A model generated the notes under the pieces. It did not search any database. It was given only the letters and a program-made list of their open reading frames with translations, and was not told the DNA's origin. A stretch of 64,000 nucleotides of DNA from Rhizophagus clarus (Eukaryota > Glomeromycota > Glomeromycetes > Glomerales > Glomeraceae): NCBI GenBank assembly GCA_015698045.1, contig BLAL01000004.1:682001-746000 (forward strand), read 5' to 3'. Below are positions 1 to 10,071 of the stretch, piece by piece; the first letter of the stretch is position 1, and each line of letters opens with the position of its first letter. Made by a program: the position numbers and the translations under genes.

Positions 1-140
1 CATATACTGTCTTAGGTAGATGTCCTAAATATGAACATGTTCAAATAGCAGCACTTGATAGAGCCGCTTTTAATAGTTCCTGATGTAATTAAAGAGTATG
101 AGCGTCTTGAACTTGTAGTTGCAAGAATTTAATACTTATT
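1..140 (+). pseudogene. possible 3' end of an unknown decayed gene
   Basis: A coding-like stretch enters from the left edge. One frame reads YTVLGRCPKYEHVQIAALDR and hits a stop near 83. The next frame continues with LIVPDVIKEYERLELVVARI and stops at about 139. A single frameshift between them would make one short C-terminal tail. I do not recognise the family. It could be the last exon of a gene lying mostly outside the window, or chance. Confidence 0.2.
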
Positions 141-1650
141 AAAATTAGAAAATAATTTGTTAACAAATTATTAGATATTTGTAAATTAAATAAAAATTAA
201 TATCCCCTATTAACATATTAACTAGTGATGCTTTCAAGGGGAAGACTATCACGTTTGTAATGGATAAAGTTTACTACAAAATATACATGTGGGTATAAAA
301 AAGCAAAAATAGTACGTAAGTTACATATTTTAATTGCCTTACATGCGGTTCCATTAGACAAGAAATGGGAATTGCTCTCTATCCTAATTATTTTCATGCT
401 GGTGGTGTTCAGTTCCAGTAGTTAAACAATGAATCTTCTCTTCTGGCTTCAGTTATTAGTTTATTAGTTGCCTCAGTAGGTTCATATTGTATTTATTTTT
501 CATCATTGTTGTATGAAATATATTGATATAATCACTTTTTTTTGCAAGTAATACTGCTGATACAAGATTATTTCTTGCCTGATCAAGTGAACATGAGTGA
601 AAGGGTGCATAACCTTGTTTCATGTTACCTTGCATAAAGGATTATTATAAAGAATATATGATTATGGATCATTTCCAAATAAATTCTGTTTATGGAAATT
701 ATCGATGCGTTTATGATATCTTTTGGTTTTTAATAATACCAATCTTTAAGTTTAGACTAGTAGCCATTAATTTGAAAAAAATAAATAATAGAATAGTAAG
801 TGTTTTACTTTTACATGGCGCGTAATCTGAAATGTCGTGTGTACTTATTATATTTAATTAGGGAATGTGAGTCCAGAGCTCAGGTATCCACGTAATAATT
901 TTAGAATAGTACGTGATGAATGAATAATAAATATCGATGGATAAATATTGACTTGGACAGAGAAACGCTATCACTCACGTGACAGTATTTTTTCATATTG
1001 CATAGAATAGTGTCCTCCGCTTCACTCCAGTCAATAAATAAATAAAATTTTATCTTTTTTATTAATATTCCCTTTGAATTAATATAATTAATATATGAGT
1101 ACTTCATAATTAAAACAATTTTCATTATTAAAGTATTATCTCGTGTCTTTGTGCAAAGCTTCGTAACTTTTATCACACTGAGATAAAGTTCTCCTTATTT
1201 ATCTCAGTACTTATTTACATAGTATCAGGACTATTCAGGGCCAATCCCCTTGCGAAAATCTTATATTACATTAGACGTCAATGTTGTAACTGGAAGAACT
1301 CATTTATGGTTGTAAAGTGGCTACAATCAATAAAACCAAAGAAGACAAATAACAACGAATATAGAAACTACGAGCAAAATGATGGACATGTGGACATACT
1401 TGAAGAGAGAGTAAATAGCTTGAAAAACCTTTCATATATAACCTTTATATTCTTTGTATTTCCATCATAAATAAAAAATTATTCGCGTTGGATTGCACCA
1501 GTGATATTGTGCAAGTCTTTTTCATTATTACAATACTTTTTAAAATATACCCTGCTATATCTCCTGCACTATAGGTCCCATCACAATATGTAATATTGAC
1601 TGTAATGAGTAATTATGAGATTTATAGATTTATATGACTATTAATTTCCA
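141..1650. other. no gene seen
   Basis: AT-rich DNA without a convincing coding frame, RNA gene or repeat. The short open frames at 622-825 and 901-1176 have no recognisable motif and a composition typical of chance ORFs in AT-rich sequence. Confidence 0.5.
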
Positions 1651-1653
1651 AGG

Positions 1654-3075
1654 TTGATAACAGATGACTCATACATGTATGATGTAAATTTCAGATATTT
1701 TTACATCATTATTCATAATCAATCTTATTGTTCATTTATTTATATAATCCTCCTGTTTATTGCTTCTTCCCTTTTCTTTATACATCGTTTTTTTACTTAT
1801 TCATTTTCTTTATTATTACCACCTTTTTTACTTGTAATTTCTTTTTACGTCTTCGTTTTTGTTTTATTTTTATTCTTATTTTTTTTTGTTTTAACTTTAT
1901 ATTTCATTTTTTTTTTTCTTTTATATTTTCTTTTGCTTTTTTTTACTTTATATTTCATTTTTTTTTTCTTTTATATTTTCTTTTGCTTTTTTTTTACTTT
2001 ATATTTCATTTTTTTTTTCTTTTATATTTTCTTTTGCTTTTTTTTACTTTTTTCCGTTTTTTTTTGTTTATTTATTTTATTATTTTCATTTTATTATTTT
2101 TTTGTTCTTTTTATTTTATTTTTTTTTTTTAACTTTTAGTTTTTGTTTTTAATATACTGTTCTTTCTTATCTTTTTCCAACTTTTAGTTTTCGTTTAGCT
2201 TTTATTCCTTTTTTTTTTATTATTTTATTTATTTTTTTGTTGTTTATCGTTCTTTTATTCATTTTTTCCCATTGTTTTTTTTCTATCATGTTTTTGTTCT
2301 TTATTTTTTTTCTTGTTCTTTTTTTTCATTGTTTTTCATTGTTATTTTGTTTATTATTTTTTTTTTTGTTGTATTAAACATTTCTAAGCTCAAAGGGTTC
2401 ATGGTTTTTACAGATATATGTTCTAGATGATTAGAGAAAAATACGATTTGCACCTCTGGGTGATCGAGTAGATTAGAGAGAATTGATTGGTAATAGATTT
2501 GTAGTTTTTTTTTCATTATGATATTTTATTTTATTTTTTTTATTCTCATTTTATTACTTTTTTTTTAGTTTTACATTTTTTTTCGTTTTTTTTTGTTTAT
2601 TTATTTTATTATTTTCATTTTATTACTTTTTTATTTTTTATATTTATTTTTTTTTTTTTAACTTTTTTTTAGTTTTCATTTTTTCAATATTCTGTTCTTT
2701 TTTATTTTTTTTTCAACTTTTTTTTAACTTTTAGTTTTCGTTTTATTAGTTTTCATTCTTTTTTTTAATTATTTTTTAATTTTTTTTTTTTTTTTTTTTT
2801 TGTTTATCGTTCTTTATTCATTTTTTCCATTGTTTTTTATCATCTTTTTATTCATTTTTTTTCGTTCTTTTTTTCATTGTTTTTTATTGTTTCACTTTAT
2901 TTATTATTTATTTTTGTTGTATTTTGCATTTCTAAGCTCAAAGGGTTCATGGCTTTTGCAGACATATGTTCTAGAAGATTGGAGAAAATACGATTTGCAC
3001 CTCTGGTAATCGAGTGGGTTATAAAGAATTGATTGGTAATAGATTTTTAGTTTTTTTTTTTTCGTTATGATATTT
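1654..3075. repeat. T-rich low-complexity block with a ~548-bp tandem unit
   Basis: Almost pure T with scattered A, C and G on the plus strand. A period of about 54 bp (core ACTTTATATTTCATTTTTT then CTTTTATATTTTCTTTTGCT) runs about three times between 1885 and 2049. At a larger scale, a non-T-rich island of about 130 bp beginning CTAAGCTCAAAGGGTTCATGG occurs at 2384 and again at 2932, so the block is roughly two imperfect copies of a 548-bp unit. The Phe/Leu-rich open frames here are by-products of the T-runs, not genes. Confidence 0.75.
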
Positions 3076-3158
3076 TATTTCATTTTTATTTTCTCATTTC
3101 ATTATTATTTTTTTGTTTTTATGTTTATTTTAATCATATTCCTGGTACATGCAAGACA

Positions 3159-3197
3159 TTAATGCCACAGACAATTATCATAATTAAGTGGCATTAA
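3159..3197. repeat. hairpin, copy 1 (10-bp stem)
   Basis: TTAATGCCAC at 3159-3168 pairs perfectly with GTGGCATTAA at 3188-3197 across a 19-nt loop. It lies at the left edge of the first tandem unit. Confidence 0.85.
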
Positions 3198-3310
3198 ATT
3201 TTAATCTTAAAAAGGTGTCTTTCTTTTCATTTCGAAAGTAAGAGTATCTAAGTTTAGAATCTTGATTTTGGTAGTGTCACTGTCTTGTCAGTGCATGATC
3301 CCATTTTCAG

Positions 3311-3390
3311 TTCACTAGGTACTTTTACTTTGCTAATAGGATCTGTTGATTCTGGAGGAGGAATCAACTATGTACCTTTCCTATTAATAA
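3311..3390. repeat. nested and crossing inverted repeats, copy 1
   Basis: GTTGATTC and GAATCAAC form a perfect 8-bp stem around a TGGAGGAG loop. Outside it, AGGTAC pairs with GTACCT and AATAGGA pairs with TCCTATT. In order along the strand these two outer pairs cross, so they are either alternatives or a pseudoknot. The same arrangement recurs in copy 2 (about 4111-4185), where the loop reads TAGAGGAG. Confidence 0.65.
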
Positions 3391-3949
3391 ATGAAAAGAT
3401 TGCACATCTTTTAATATAATATTAAAGACCATAAAATTGGTTTAATTTAATTTTTATTTAATCAAATTTGAAAGGTGTGTTTTCTTTTTTATTATACAAA
3501 GTAAAAGAGTAATTCCTGGTTATAGAATAGTGATTTTGGTAATGTCACTGTCTTGTCAGTGCATGATCCCATCTTCAGTTCACAAGCCAGGTACTTTTAC
3601 TTTGTATTAAATGAAAAGATTAGCATATCCTTTAATTAAATTATCTTGGAATTGGTTTGATTTTTAAAATTTAATTTGTTTATTTAATTTATTTATTTTA
3701 TATATTACTAACTTATGGTTGCATGGCACAGTATTTTGCGATGGTTGGAGCATTTACTTTATCAAATCAATTGATTTGATGGGGCCTATGTATTTATTTA
3801 ATATTTTTTTACTTTTTAATTATAATTAATATAGGATGAAGATTATCATGGAATGGTATAATTTTTAATTTTATATTTTCTAATTTTTATTTTATATTAC
3901 TAACTTTTATGATTTTACTATAATTTTTTTGTATTTTAATATATATAAG

Positions 3950-3989
3950 TTAATGTCATAAACAAATTATTATAATTTAATGACATTAA
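3950..3989. repeat. hairpin, copy 2 (10-bp stem, paired changes)
   Basis: TTAATGTCAT at 3950-3959 pairs perfectly with ATGACATTAA at 3980-3989 across a 20-nt loop. It is homologous to the copy-1 hairpin, and both stem differences are matched by a change on the opposite arm. Confidence 0.85.
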
Positions 3990-5019
3990 AGCTTAATCCT
4001 GAAAAGGTGTGTCATTCTTTTCATTTTGAAAGTAAGAGTAATCTAGGTTTAGAATCTTGATTTTGGTAGTGTCACTGTCTTGTCAGTGCATGATCCCATC
4101 TTCAGTTCACTAGGTACTTTTACTTTGCTAATAGGATCTGTTGATTCTAGAGGAGGAATCAACTATGTACCTTTCCTATTAATAAATGAAAAGATTGCAC
4201 ATCTTTTAATATAATATTATGATTACCATAATTTTGGTTTAATTTAATTTTAATTTTATTTTTAATTTAAATTTGAAAGGTGTGTTTTCTTTTCCATTAT
4301 ACAAAGTAAGAGAGTAATTCCTGGTTATAGAATATTGATTTTGGTAATGTCACTGTCTTGTCAGTGCATGATCCCATCTTCAGTTCACAAGCCAGGTACT
4401 TTTACTTTGTATTAAATGAAAAGGTCAACATATCCTTTAATGCAATTATCTTAGAATTGGTTTGATTTTTAAATTTTAATTTGTTTATATAATCTATTTA
4501 TTTTACACATTACTAACCTAAGGTTGCATGGCACAGTATTTTGCGATGGTTGGAGCATATACTTTATCAAATAATTGATTTGATGGGGCCTATGTATTTA
4601 TTTAATATTTTTTTTCTTTTTAATTAATACAGGGTGAAGATTATCATGGGATGGTATAATTTTTAATTTTATATTACTCACTTTTATGATTTTACTATAA
4701 TTTTAAGTTAGATGTTATGCAAATAATTTACAGTGAGTGTGGGAAAAAATTTAACAAGAATTTTTAATAAATAATTTTTTTTTATTTTTCATGGCTGTAG
4801 TTAAACCGTAAATTGTATAAGTAGCCATATATTATTTGCTAACCAAATTTACTTTAACTTCTAGATTCTTTGTCAGAATTTTGATAATAATATACTAAGT
4901 AATAGATTTATTTATTCATGTTATATGTGAAATATATAATAACAAAAATTCGATATAAGTACAGTATAATATATATTTCCAATATTTATAATTATTTAAT
5001 TTAGTGTATTAATAATACT

Positions 5020-5560
5020 ATTATCAATAGATTTTCGTCGAACAATTTCTAATTCGCTTCGAACGTTACCAGAAATATCCTTATAAGCCCGTTTAACTTC
5101 ATCAGATTCACTAGCTCATTTTGAAACCGTGAGAACAGATATATTAAATGAATTAATGTTAGTAATCTTTAATTCCTTGGCATATGCAATACGATAGATC
5201 ATGAAATCATTTGGACTTTTTTTTCTTTCTTTGGTTTTGTTACGATCTAAAATCTCCTCTGCAGTTATTAAAGTATTATCAACGGTTAACTATGCTGATA
5301 GTATAACTAATATATCCGTACCATTCCCATCTCAAATAACTTTTCAATAGTTGATATATTTGATGAGATGCTAGAATGATTAGAATTATTAACATCAGAT
5401 TCTAATACCATGTTATCAAAATTTACTATTAGTTTAGGTAATTCTCCATGTGAGTACTTGAAGTAATACTTGTAGTTGCAATAACGCTGCCGATTAGATG
5501 TTCCATTGGAAAAAATTCTGCAGTCACATTTGTTTTTGTCATCATTGTTTTTAATTTAGC
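5020..5560 (-). pseudogene. MATA-HMG-box gene remnant
   Basis: The minus strand of about 5030-5290 reads as a MATA-type HMG box. After an N-terminal LTVDNTLITAEEILDRNK comes KSPNDFMIYRIAYAKELK, then ISVLTVSK-stop-ASES, then EVKRAYKDISGNVRSELEIV. These match the helix pattern of this DNA-binding domain, with aromatic and basic residues in place. The stop (TGA) sits where the family normally has Trp in SKWAS, so one G-to-A change explains it. Upstream sequence up to about 5560 contains a degraded N-terminal part (…HGELPKLIVNFDNMVLESDV…) in other frames. MATA-HMG genes resemble fungal mating-type transcription factors and are expanded in Rhizophagus. This copy is broken and probably not functional. 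The domain call is from pattern recognition. Confidence 0.6.
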
Positions 5561-5629
5561 AATTACTTGTTGCGTTATTGGGCATTATTTTGAATTTAAT
5601 ATTCAGAGATATTAAGTTTAATATTTACA

Positions 5630-5835
5630 TACTAGTGTAAATTTTCACGAACTCGTCAGATGTACGAGTTATGGGTGTTTCTCTAAAACCTTTTGAAATT
5701 TGTATAGCCAACTTAAGATCTTATTTATCTTTATTAAATAAATGGATGTTGACCACTCGATACCACTCATAATAATGCACCGACATTATATACATCTCTT
5801 TTTCATTTAGTTTATACACTTGATTGTTGAGTGCG
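5630..5835 (-). pseudogene. possible protein-kinase C-lobe fragment
   Basis: The minus strand reads …LKLAIQISKGFRETPITRTSDEFVKIYTSM… after a stop. This resembles the C-lobe segment of glomeromycotan TKL-like kinases, in which a 'G-x-R-E-x-P' motif precedes '(D/E)Y-x-x-(L/I)Y-x-x-CW'. The Cys-Trp that should follow is not preserved. No catalytic motif is present, so this is at best a relic of one. Confidence 0.35.
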
Positions 5836-5839
5836 CCGA

Positions 5840-7480
5840 ATTTTTCTAGAACAATATAAGGAAATTACACTAAATAAACTTAACAGTTAATGGAGAATTT
5901 GATGCGTTATCGATTCTTTTTGAAAGGCCAGTACTATTACAAAAAAATAAACAAATAAATAAATAAACTTTTTTTATTGAATAAGTTTTTGATTATACTT
6001 TCAAATACTTATCATCAAATTAAAAATACAACATTTATCTTGGTGCTTCAAAATCGGAACTGACCATCTAAAAAAAAAAAAAATAAAAAAAAAATCAGTA
6101 TACGCTCATTAAAATAATTATAAAAAAAAATGTTTTTCCAGCTCCTCCTATCAATGCAAAATCCCACTGACACTAGTGTCAGCAGTCTAAAAAAAGAAGA
6201 AAAAAATTGAAACGACATTTCGTTAAAAAAGTAATTAAATTCCTACATATTTGAAGACTGGTGGAACAAAGACAAAACCAACTAAAATTCACCATTTTCG
6301 CAGAGGAATCGAGCTGAAACCTAAAAAAAAATACCGAAGCCTAAAAAAGGGGGACAATTGTTATTGACGAAGACAAAAGGAAACAATAAGCTGAAAATAA
6401 ATCAAACGTCTACTTTCAAAAAAAAAAGAAAATCTGAAAGCAAGAGCCGCCGAAATTTAAAAGAAAAAATAAAGCCAAACCCTATAAAAAAAGAAACGCG
6501 AGAGTTAATAATAAAGACAAAAAGAAACAGAAAAAAAAAAAGCGAAAAAAAGGCCCACCTCCATTTCTAGCAAGGCCTAAAAGAAGAGAAAAACTGAAAA
6601 AAATAAACTTTTAGTAAAGTTTGTCAAGAATTGTTAGTTACCAAAACGAAATCATTTATCCAAGTCTAAAAGTTTTAAAAAAAAAGCATAAGTTGTATCG
6701 TGATGCACGTGTATTAAAACAAAAAAAATTTACCCTTGGCAATATTAAAAACGTAACCATGATTACGATAAACACATTCCATTGTAGAAGAACTCTCTCC
6801 CCCTTTGTGTCAACCCCAGCGTATAAAAAAAGTTTGAAAAAATTTTTGGATATTTATTTTTCAACCGGAATATGTAACCGGAATCAAATTTTTTTTTTTT
6901 ATCTTTTTTTTTTTCATGACGCCGATATTATAGTATAGTTTTTAATCAGTTATTAAAATTTCCGGCATTAGTAAATATACCGAAAGTCTGTTATATTATG
7001 ACCGGAAAAATTCCGGGATTATAAGATTTTGTCGAAATTTACCGGAAAACCCGAATAGATTTTATACGCTGCTTTCTCACACTTTAAATATCCTTATAAA
7101 TGAAAATACAAAGATTTTTTCCAACAGGCGCGATCGACCTAAAGGGTTTGGATCAAGAATTAAATTAAAACGTTAATTAAGAGGGACAAAAGAATAAACT
7201 CGATTTTCCTTTTCCGATTAGTCCACAAATAAAGAAATATGAAGTATGGTACGGAATTTCGAAAATTTGATATTCTATATTTTTATATTAATGCTATCTT
7301 AAATTGCTTTTTTTCTTCATACTTAAAGATTCGACCTTGTAATAATAAATAACAAGCTATATTTACTTTTTATAAAAATATATACAAATCACATGAATAC
7401 ATATAAGTTGTGAGTTAAGTGAAACTGTGTTTAAACGTCATGTGAGATCAATGTATGCTGACAGACATCACATGCACACG
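5840..7480. other. A-rich intergenic DNA, no gene seen
   Basis: Long A-runs on the plus strand generate Lys-rich open frames (6358-6570 and part of 6621-6938) with no domain signature. A perfect 16-bp palindrome, CTGACACTAGTGTCAG, lies at 6167-6182. Between 6870 and 7050 there are several scattered ACCGGAA / TTCCGG words on both strands that may be the remains of an inverted-repeat element. Confidence 0.5.
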
Positions 7481-7499
7481 CTTCGAGAAAAATAGATAG

Positions 7500-7720
7500 A
7501 TGTTCCAAAAAAAAAATGGGCTGAAATCTATAAACTTTAATTTTCGTCCATCCGAGCTAGTGTAATGATGATAGACTAAATTGGTAAAGTGTCCTACGGG
7601 GTAAAACTGATAACAAGAATACATGATCCAAAAAATATATAAACTTTCGTCGATCATCCTATTTCTTCCATGCTAGTGTAATGATGATATGATGATAGAC
7701 TAAAATTGGTTGGACAATCG
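7500..7720. repeat. short imperfect tandem duplication
   Basis: GCTAGTGTAATGATGATAGA followed by CTAAATTGGT near 7556 recurs near 7672 with an extra ATGATGAT. The TATAAACTTT words before each copy also match. The offset is about 115 bp. The open frame on the minus strand here is a by-product. Confidence 0.55.
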
Positions 7721-7930
7721 TCAATAACCGGAACGAAACCGCCGTACAAAAAGCGAATGAATTGTTATTTATGTAAAATTGGCGCTTAATTATTAAAGAA
7801 GGGTTTAATGTTATTGAATTGGCTGAATCGTACGACAAATATCAGAATCACTCTGAAAATGATATAACTCACCCAGTTCAGCATAATAATAAAAATTTGA
7901 TCCCTCCCATTTTTTCACTTCATTTACGAT

Positions 7931-8070
7931 AAGTCATGTTCAAATAATATTTTCAGGACATTTGCCTGATATTTTCAAGATGACTTTTAACTTTGCGATC
8001 ATGCAATAGGTTATGGTGTCATTTAACGACTCCATTATTATGGGATATCCATTTCAGTTCCTACAGACCT
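7931..8070 (+). pseudogene. F-box gene remnant (N-terminal piece only)
   Basis: The sequence matches the first codons of the window's F-box genes. TCATGTTCAAA-type codons for SCSK are followed by ATATTTTCAGGA, then a decayed middle, then TTATGGTGTCATTTAACGAC and CCATTATTATGGGATATCC, equivalent to LWCHLTTPLLWD. The start codon has become AAG and the frame is shifted at once. Only about the first 50 codons can be followed; the leucine-rich remainder is missing. Confidence 0.75.
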
Positions 8071-9108
8071 ACATTTTAACGACTTTCGGTTATTCTCGTT
8101 ATTCATTTTATTTAAATACGAACTAAATTATCGATAAACTAAGAGTTAGAAAAAAAAATTTCGTAAAAACGTATAATATACGTTTTAGAAGAAAAATTTC
8201 GTAAGAGCATGAACCTACGATTTGGTCGGATTTCGGCGCCTTTGGCTTTTTGAACATATTTTTAATATGTACAATTACAAAACTGCAAAAATATTTAATA
8301 ATGAAAGTATAAAATTTATCGGCCTTACGCGACTTCATGACGAATTACCTGGGATCCTATTATATAATTTTAATCATATATGTTTATCTTATTTTTACCT
8401 TATTTTTACCTTATTTTGTTATTTCTTTGAATACATCAGAGTTGTATTCTTTGTATATATGAAAAATTTACATGTACTTTCTATATATTTTTAAAATATT
8501 TAACGTAGACTTCATGTAAATTTAAATAAAATTTTACGTTTATTTTAAATAAATGTCACATTTAACGTTATAAATTTATAAATTTGTGAGCAAGTCTTAT
8601 TTTAAAATACAATTTTTCTAATCTTATAACTATAATATATATAATAGGTTGCGGTCATAAAAAGGCTCGTTGGAATAGAACTAGTAGTAGAAGCATAATG
8701 TTTGATATTAAAATTGTTTTTTAGGCGATACCTTCAGTTTGACCTAAAGACAGGGTTGGGGTGGCAATAAATGTTATGAAGGTTCAATCTTCATGTAACG
8801 TGAACTTGTTGGTTTGAGTAAAACTTTTGCGGCTTTGTCTCAACAATGAATGGTATTAGTGGTAGCCGATAATCCAATACCCAACCCTTACGTACCTTCA
8901 ATTCCAAAGTCCACTGTAGAAAAAGAAGGTCATACTATAATTCTCCAGACAACTCTCAACCACACCCTCTATTTCGAGGCCAAAAACCAGATTTCGCGAG
9001 AAAAAAAAGAAAGGAACATTAGCAAAAGTCTTACTAACGTTTCCTAACTCACTATTCTTCTGTTCTTCTTACCTCAAGAAATAGTAATTGATATGCAGAA
9101 GCACGGAA
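8071..9108. other. no gene seen
   Basis: AT-rich DNA. The open frames at 8123-8338, 8222-8494 and 8850-9047 show no domain motif. I see no tRNA-like fold or long repeat. Confidence 0.45.
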
Positions 9109-9260
9109 TAGGAATTGGAATTATCTATTTATTTATTTATTTATTTATTGTTATCGACCAACTCGTGTAATTACAAATCGTAGAAAAAATAAACTATAAT
9201 AACCCCCTGCCAGCAGCCTGTGTGACCGGTAACCCTTCGGCTCTAGGAATTGGAATTATC
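9109..9260 (-). mobile_element. 118-bp non-LTR retroposon insertion with 17-bp target-site duplication
   Basis: A 17-bp direct repeat, TAGGAATTGGAATTATC, sits at 9109-9125 and 9244-9260. Between them is a 118-bp insert. Read on the minus strand it starts GAGCCGAAGGGTTACCGGTC, is clearly more GC-rich than its surroundings at first, and ends in a (TAAA)n tail (plus-strand TTTA run at 9127-9149). A long target duplication plus a simple-repeat tail is the mark of target-primed reverse transcription. It is therefore a SINE or the extreme 3' end of a LINE. No tRNA-like A/B box is evident to me. Confidence 0.8.
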
Positions 9261-9363
9261 GAAACTATAGTGCCGGCCGAATTATAAAAATTATAAATCA
9301 CGTGATGCAGGATAAAAAATTAGCCCATCAGGACATCAGGAAGTTTTTTCGCAAAAACTCTTA

Positions 9364-9760
9364 TCAAAGAATTGTTTCCATACAGATATAACCAAAACCA
9401 AATGATAGGCCATGTTCAGGGCTATTTAACGCGACATATTTTTCGTTGTTCACTCGACCCGAAATGTGATCTTCAATATTATGCTTTTTCTTAAAATAAG
9501 AATCTTTAATGGTGCCATAACTATCATCAGACTTCCTTATGATCGGAATATATCCTCCAATCATTTTATCACTTTAATTGATTACCGCAAATCTCATGGA
9601 ATCTACTAGGTGAGAAACCATCACGAAATCCACGAAGTATTTATTTGAATTCATTATGTTTTGTTAGAAACTTCTAATTTATCAGCCCATTTTGAAATTA
9701 ATTCAGCATGCCTTGTTAATATTATTACCGAATCAATACTTTTTATATTATTCAATCAAA
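9364..9760 (-). pseudogene. TLDc-domain gene remnant
   Basis: The minus strand carries recognisable TLDc blocks in order: LTRHAELISKWADKLEVSNK (about 9670-9730), then LRGFRDGFSPSRFHEICGNQ (about 9580-9640), then an intact frame of MIGGYIPIIRKSDDSYGTIK…HNIEDHISGRVNNEKYV (9364-9564). In the family these read HAELISKWIDR…LLRGSRDGF…FHEICDNQ…ILGGYNPI…GTTKDSFIFSF. TLDc proteins, often BTB-TLDc fusions, are expanded in Rhizophagus. Stops after EFK and after NQLK break the frame, and the conserved GTTKDSFIFSF is damaged. No BTB part is seen. Confidence 0.75.
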
Positions 9761-10070
9761 ATCTTTCAATTGATTGGTTATTTAGATTCACGTAATTCTC
9801 TAGGTATAATTTTTGAATATATTGATGTAAAGTATTTTTTTATCATCTTTTAAATAATTTGAAGGATCCGAAGAAAGTCCAAGATTTTATTGTAAATGGT
9901 TGGACTAATTCGTGTAGGTTAAACAGTGACCAAGTTTTAATGGTATTTGAATGAAAAATGTCCTTTAAACTTCCATAATAAATATATCTTTAATAAAAGA
10001 TATGTTAATACTTGAGAAAATTAATTTTTTTAACGGCCGTCATAAACCAGCATTTTCAACTCCTCCTTAC
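9761..10070. other. no gene seen
   Basis: Degraded AT-rich sequence between the TLDc remnant and the hAT element. I can follow no frame or repeat. Confidence 0.4.
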
Positions 10071-10071
10071 C

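Larger units (their letters stand above)
3150..4720. repeat. two-copy tandem duplication, ~800-bp unit
   Basis: Copy 1 spans about 3150-3940 and copy 2 about 3941-4720. The offset is 795 bp at the GTAGTGTCACTGTCTTGTCA motif (3271 and 4066) and 805 bp at GCATGGCACAGTATTTTGCG (3721 and 4526), so the copies differ by small indels as well as point changes. Inside each unit a sub-motif (TCACTGTCTTGTCAGTGCAT) appears twice, giving four occurrences near 3275, 3543, 4070 and 4347. Each copy starts with a 10-bp-stem hairpin and contains a second perfect 8-bp hairpin. No open frame is conserved between the copies. The unit may be a decayed transposon or an RNA-producing repeat; its family is unknown to me. 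Confidence 0.8.

Noticed and set aside
1654..2139. 161-aa Phe/Leu-rich open frame that looks like a multi-pass membrane protein
   Set aside because: It lies wholly in a T-run repeat; two frames are open at once and the hydrophobicity follows from TTT/CTT codons.
6167..6182. Perfect 16-bp palindrome CTGACACTAGTGTCAG
   Set aside because: Isolated and short, with no neighbouring gene or second copy, so no function can be argued.
6358..6570. 70-aa Lys/Arg-rich frame resembling a basic nuclear peptide
   Set aside because: Produced by A-rich DNA, with no motif, no conserved context and many flanking A-runs.
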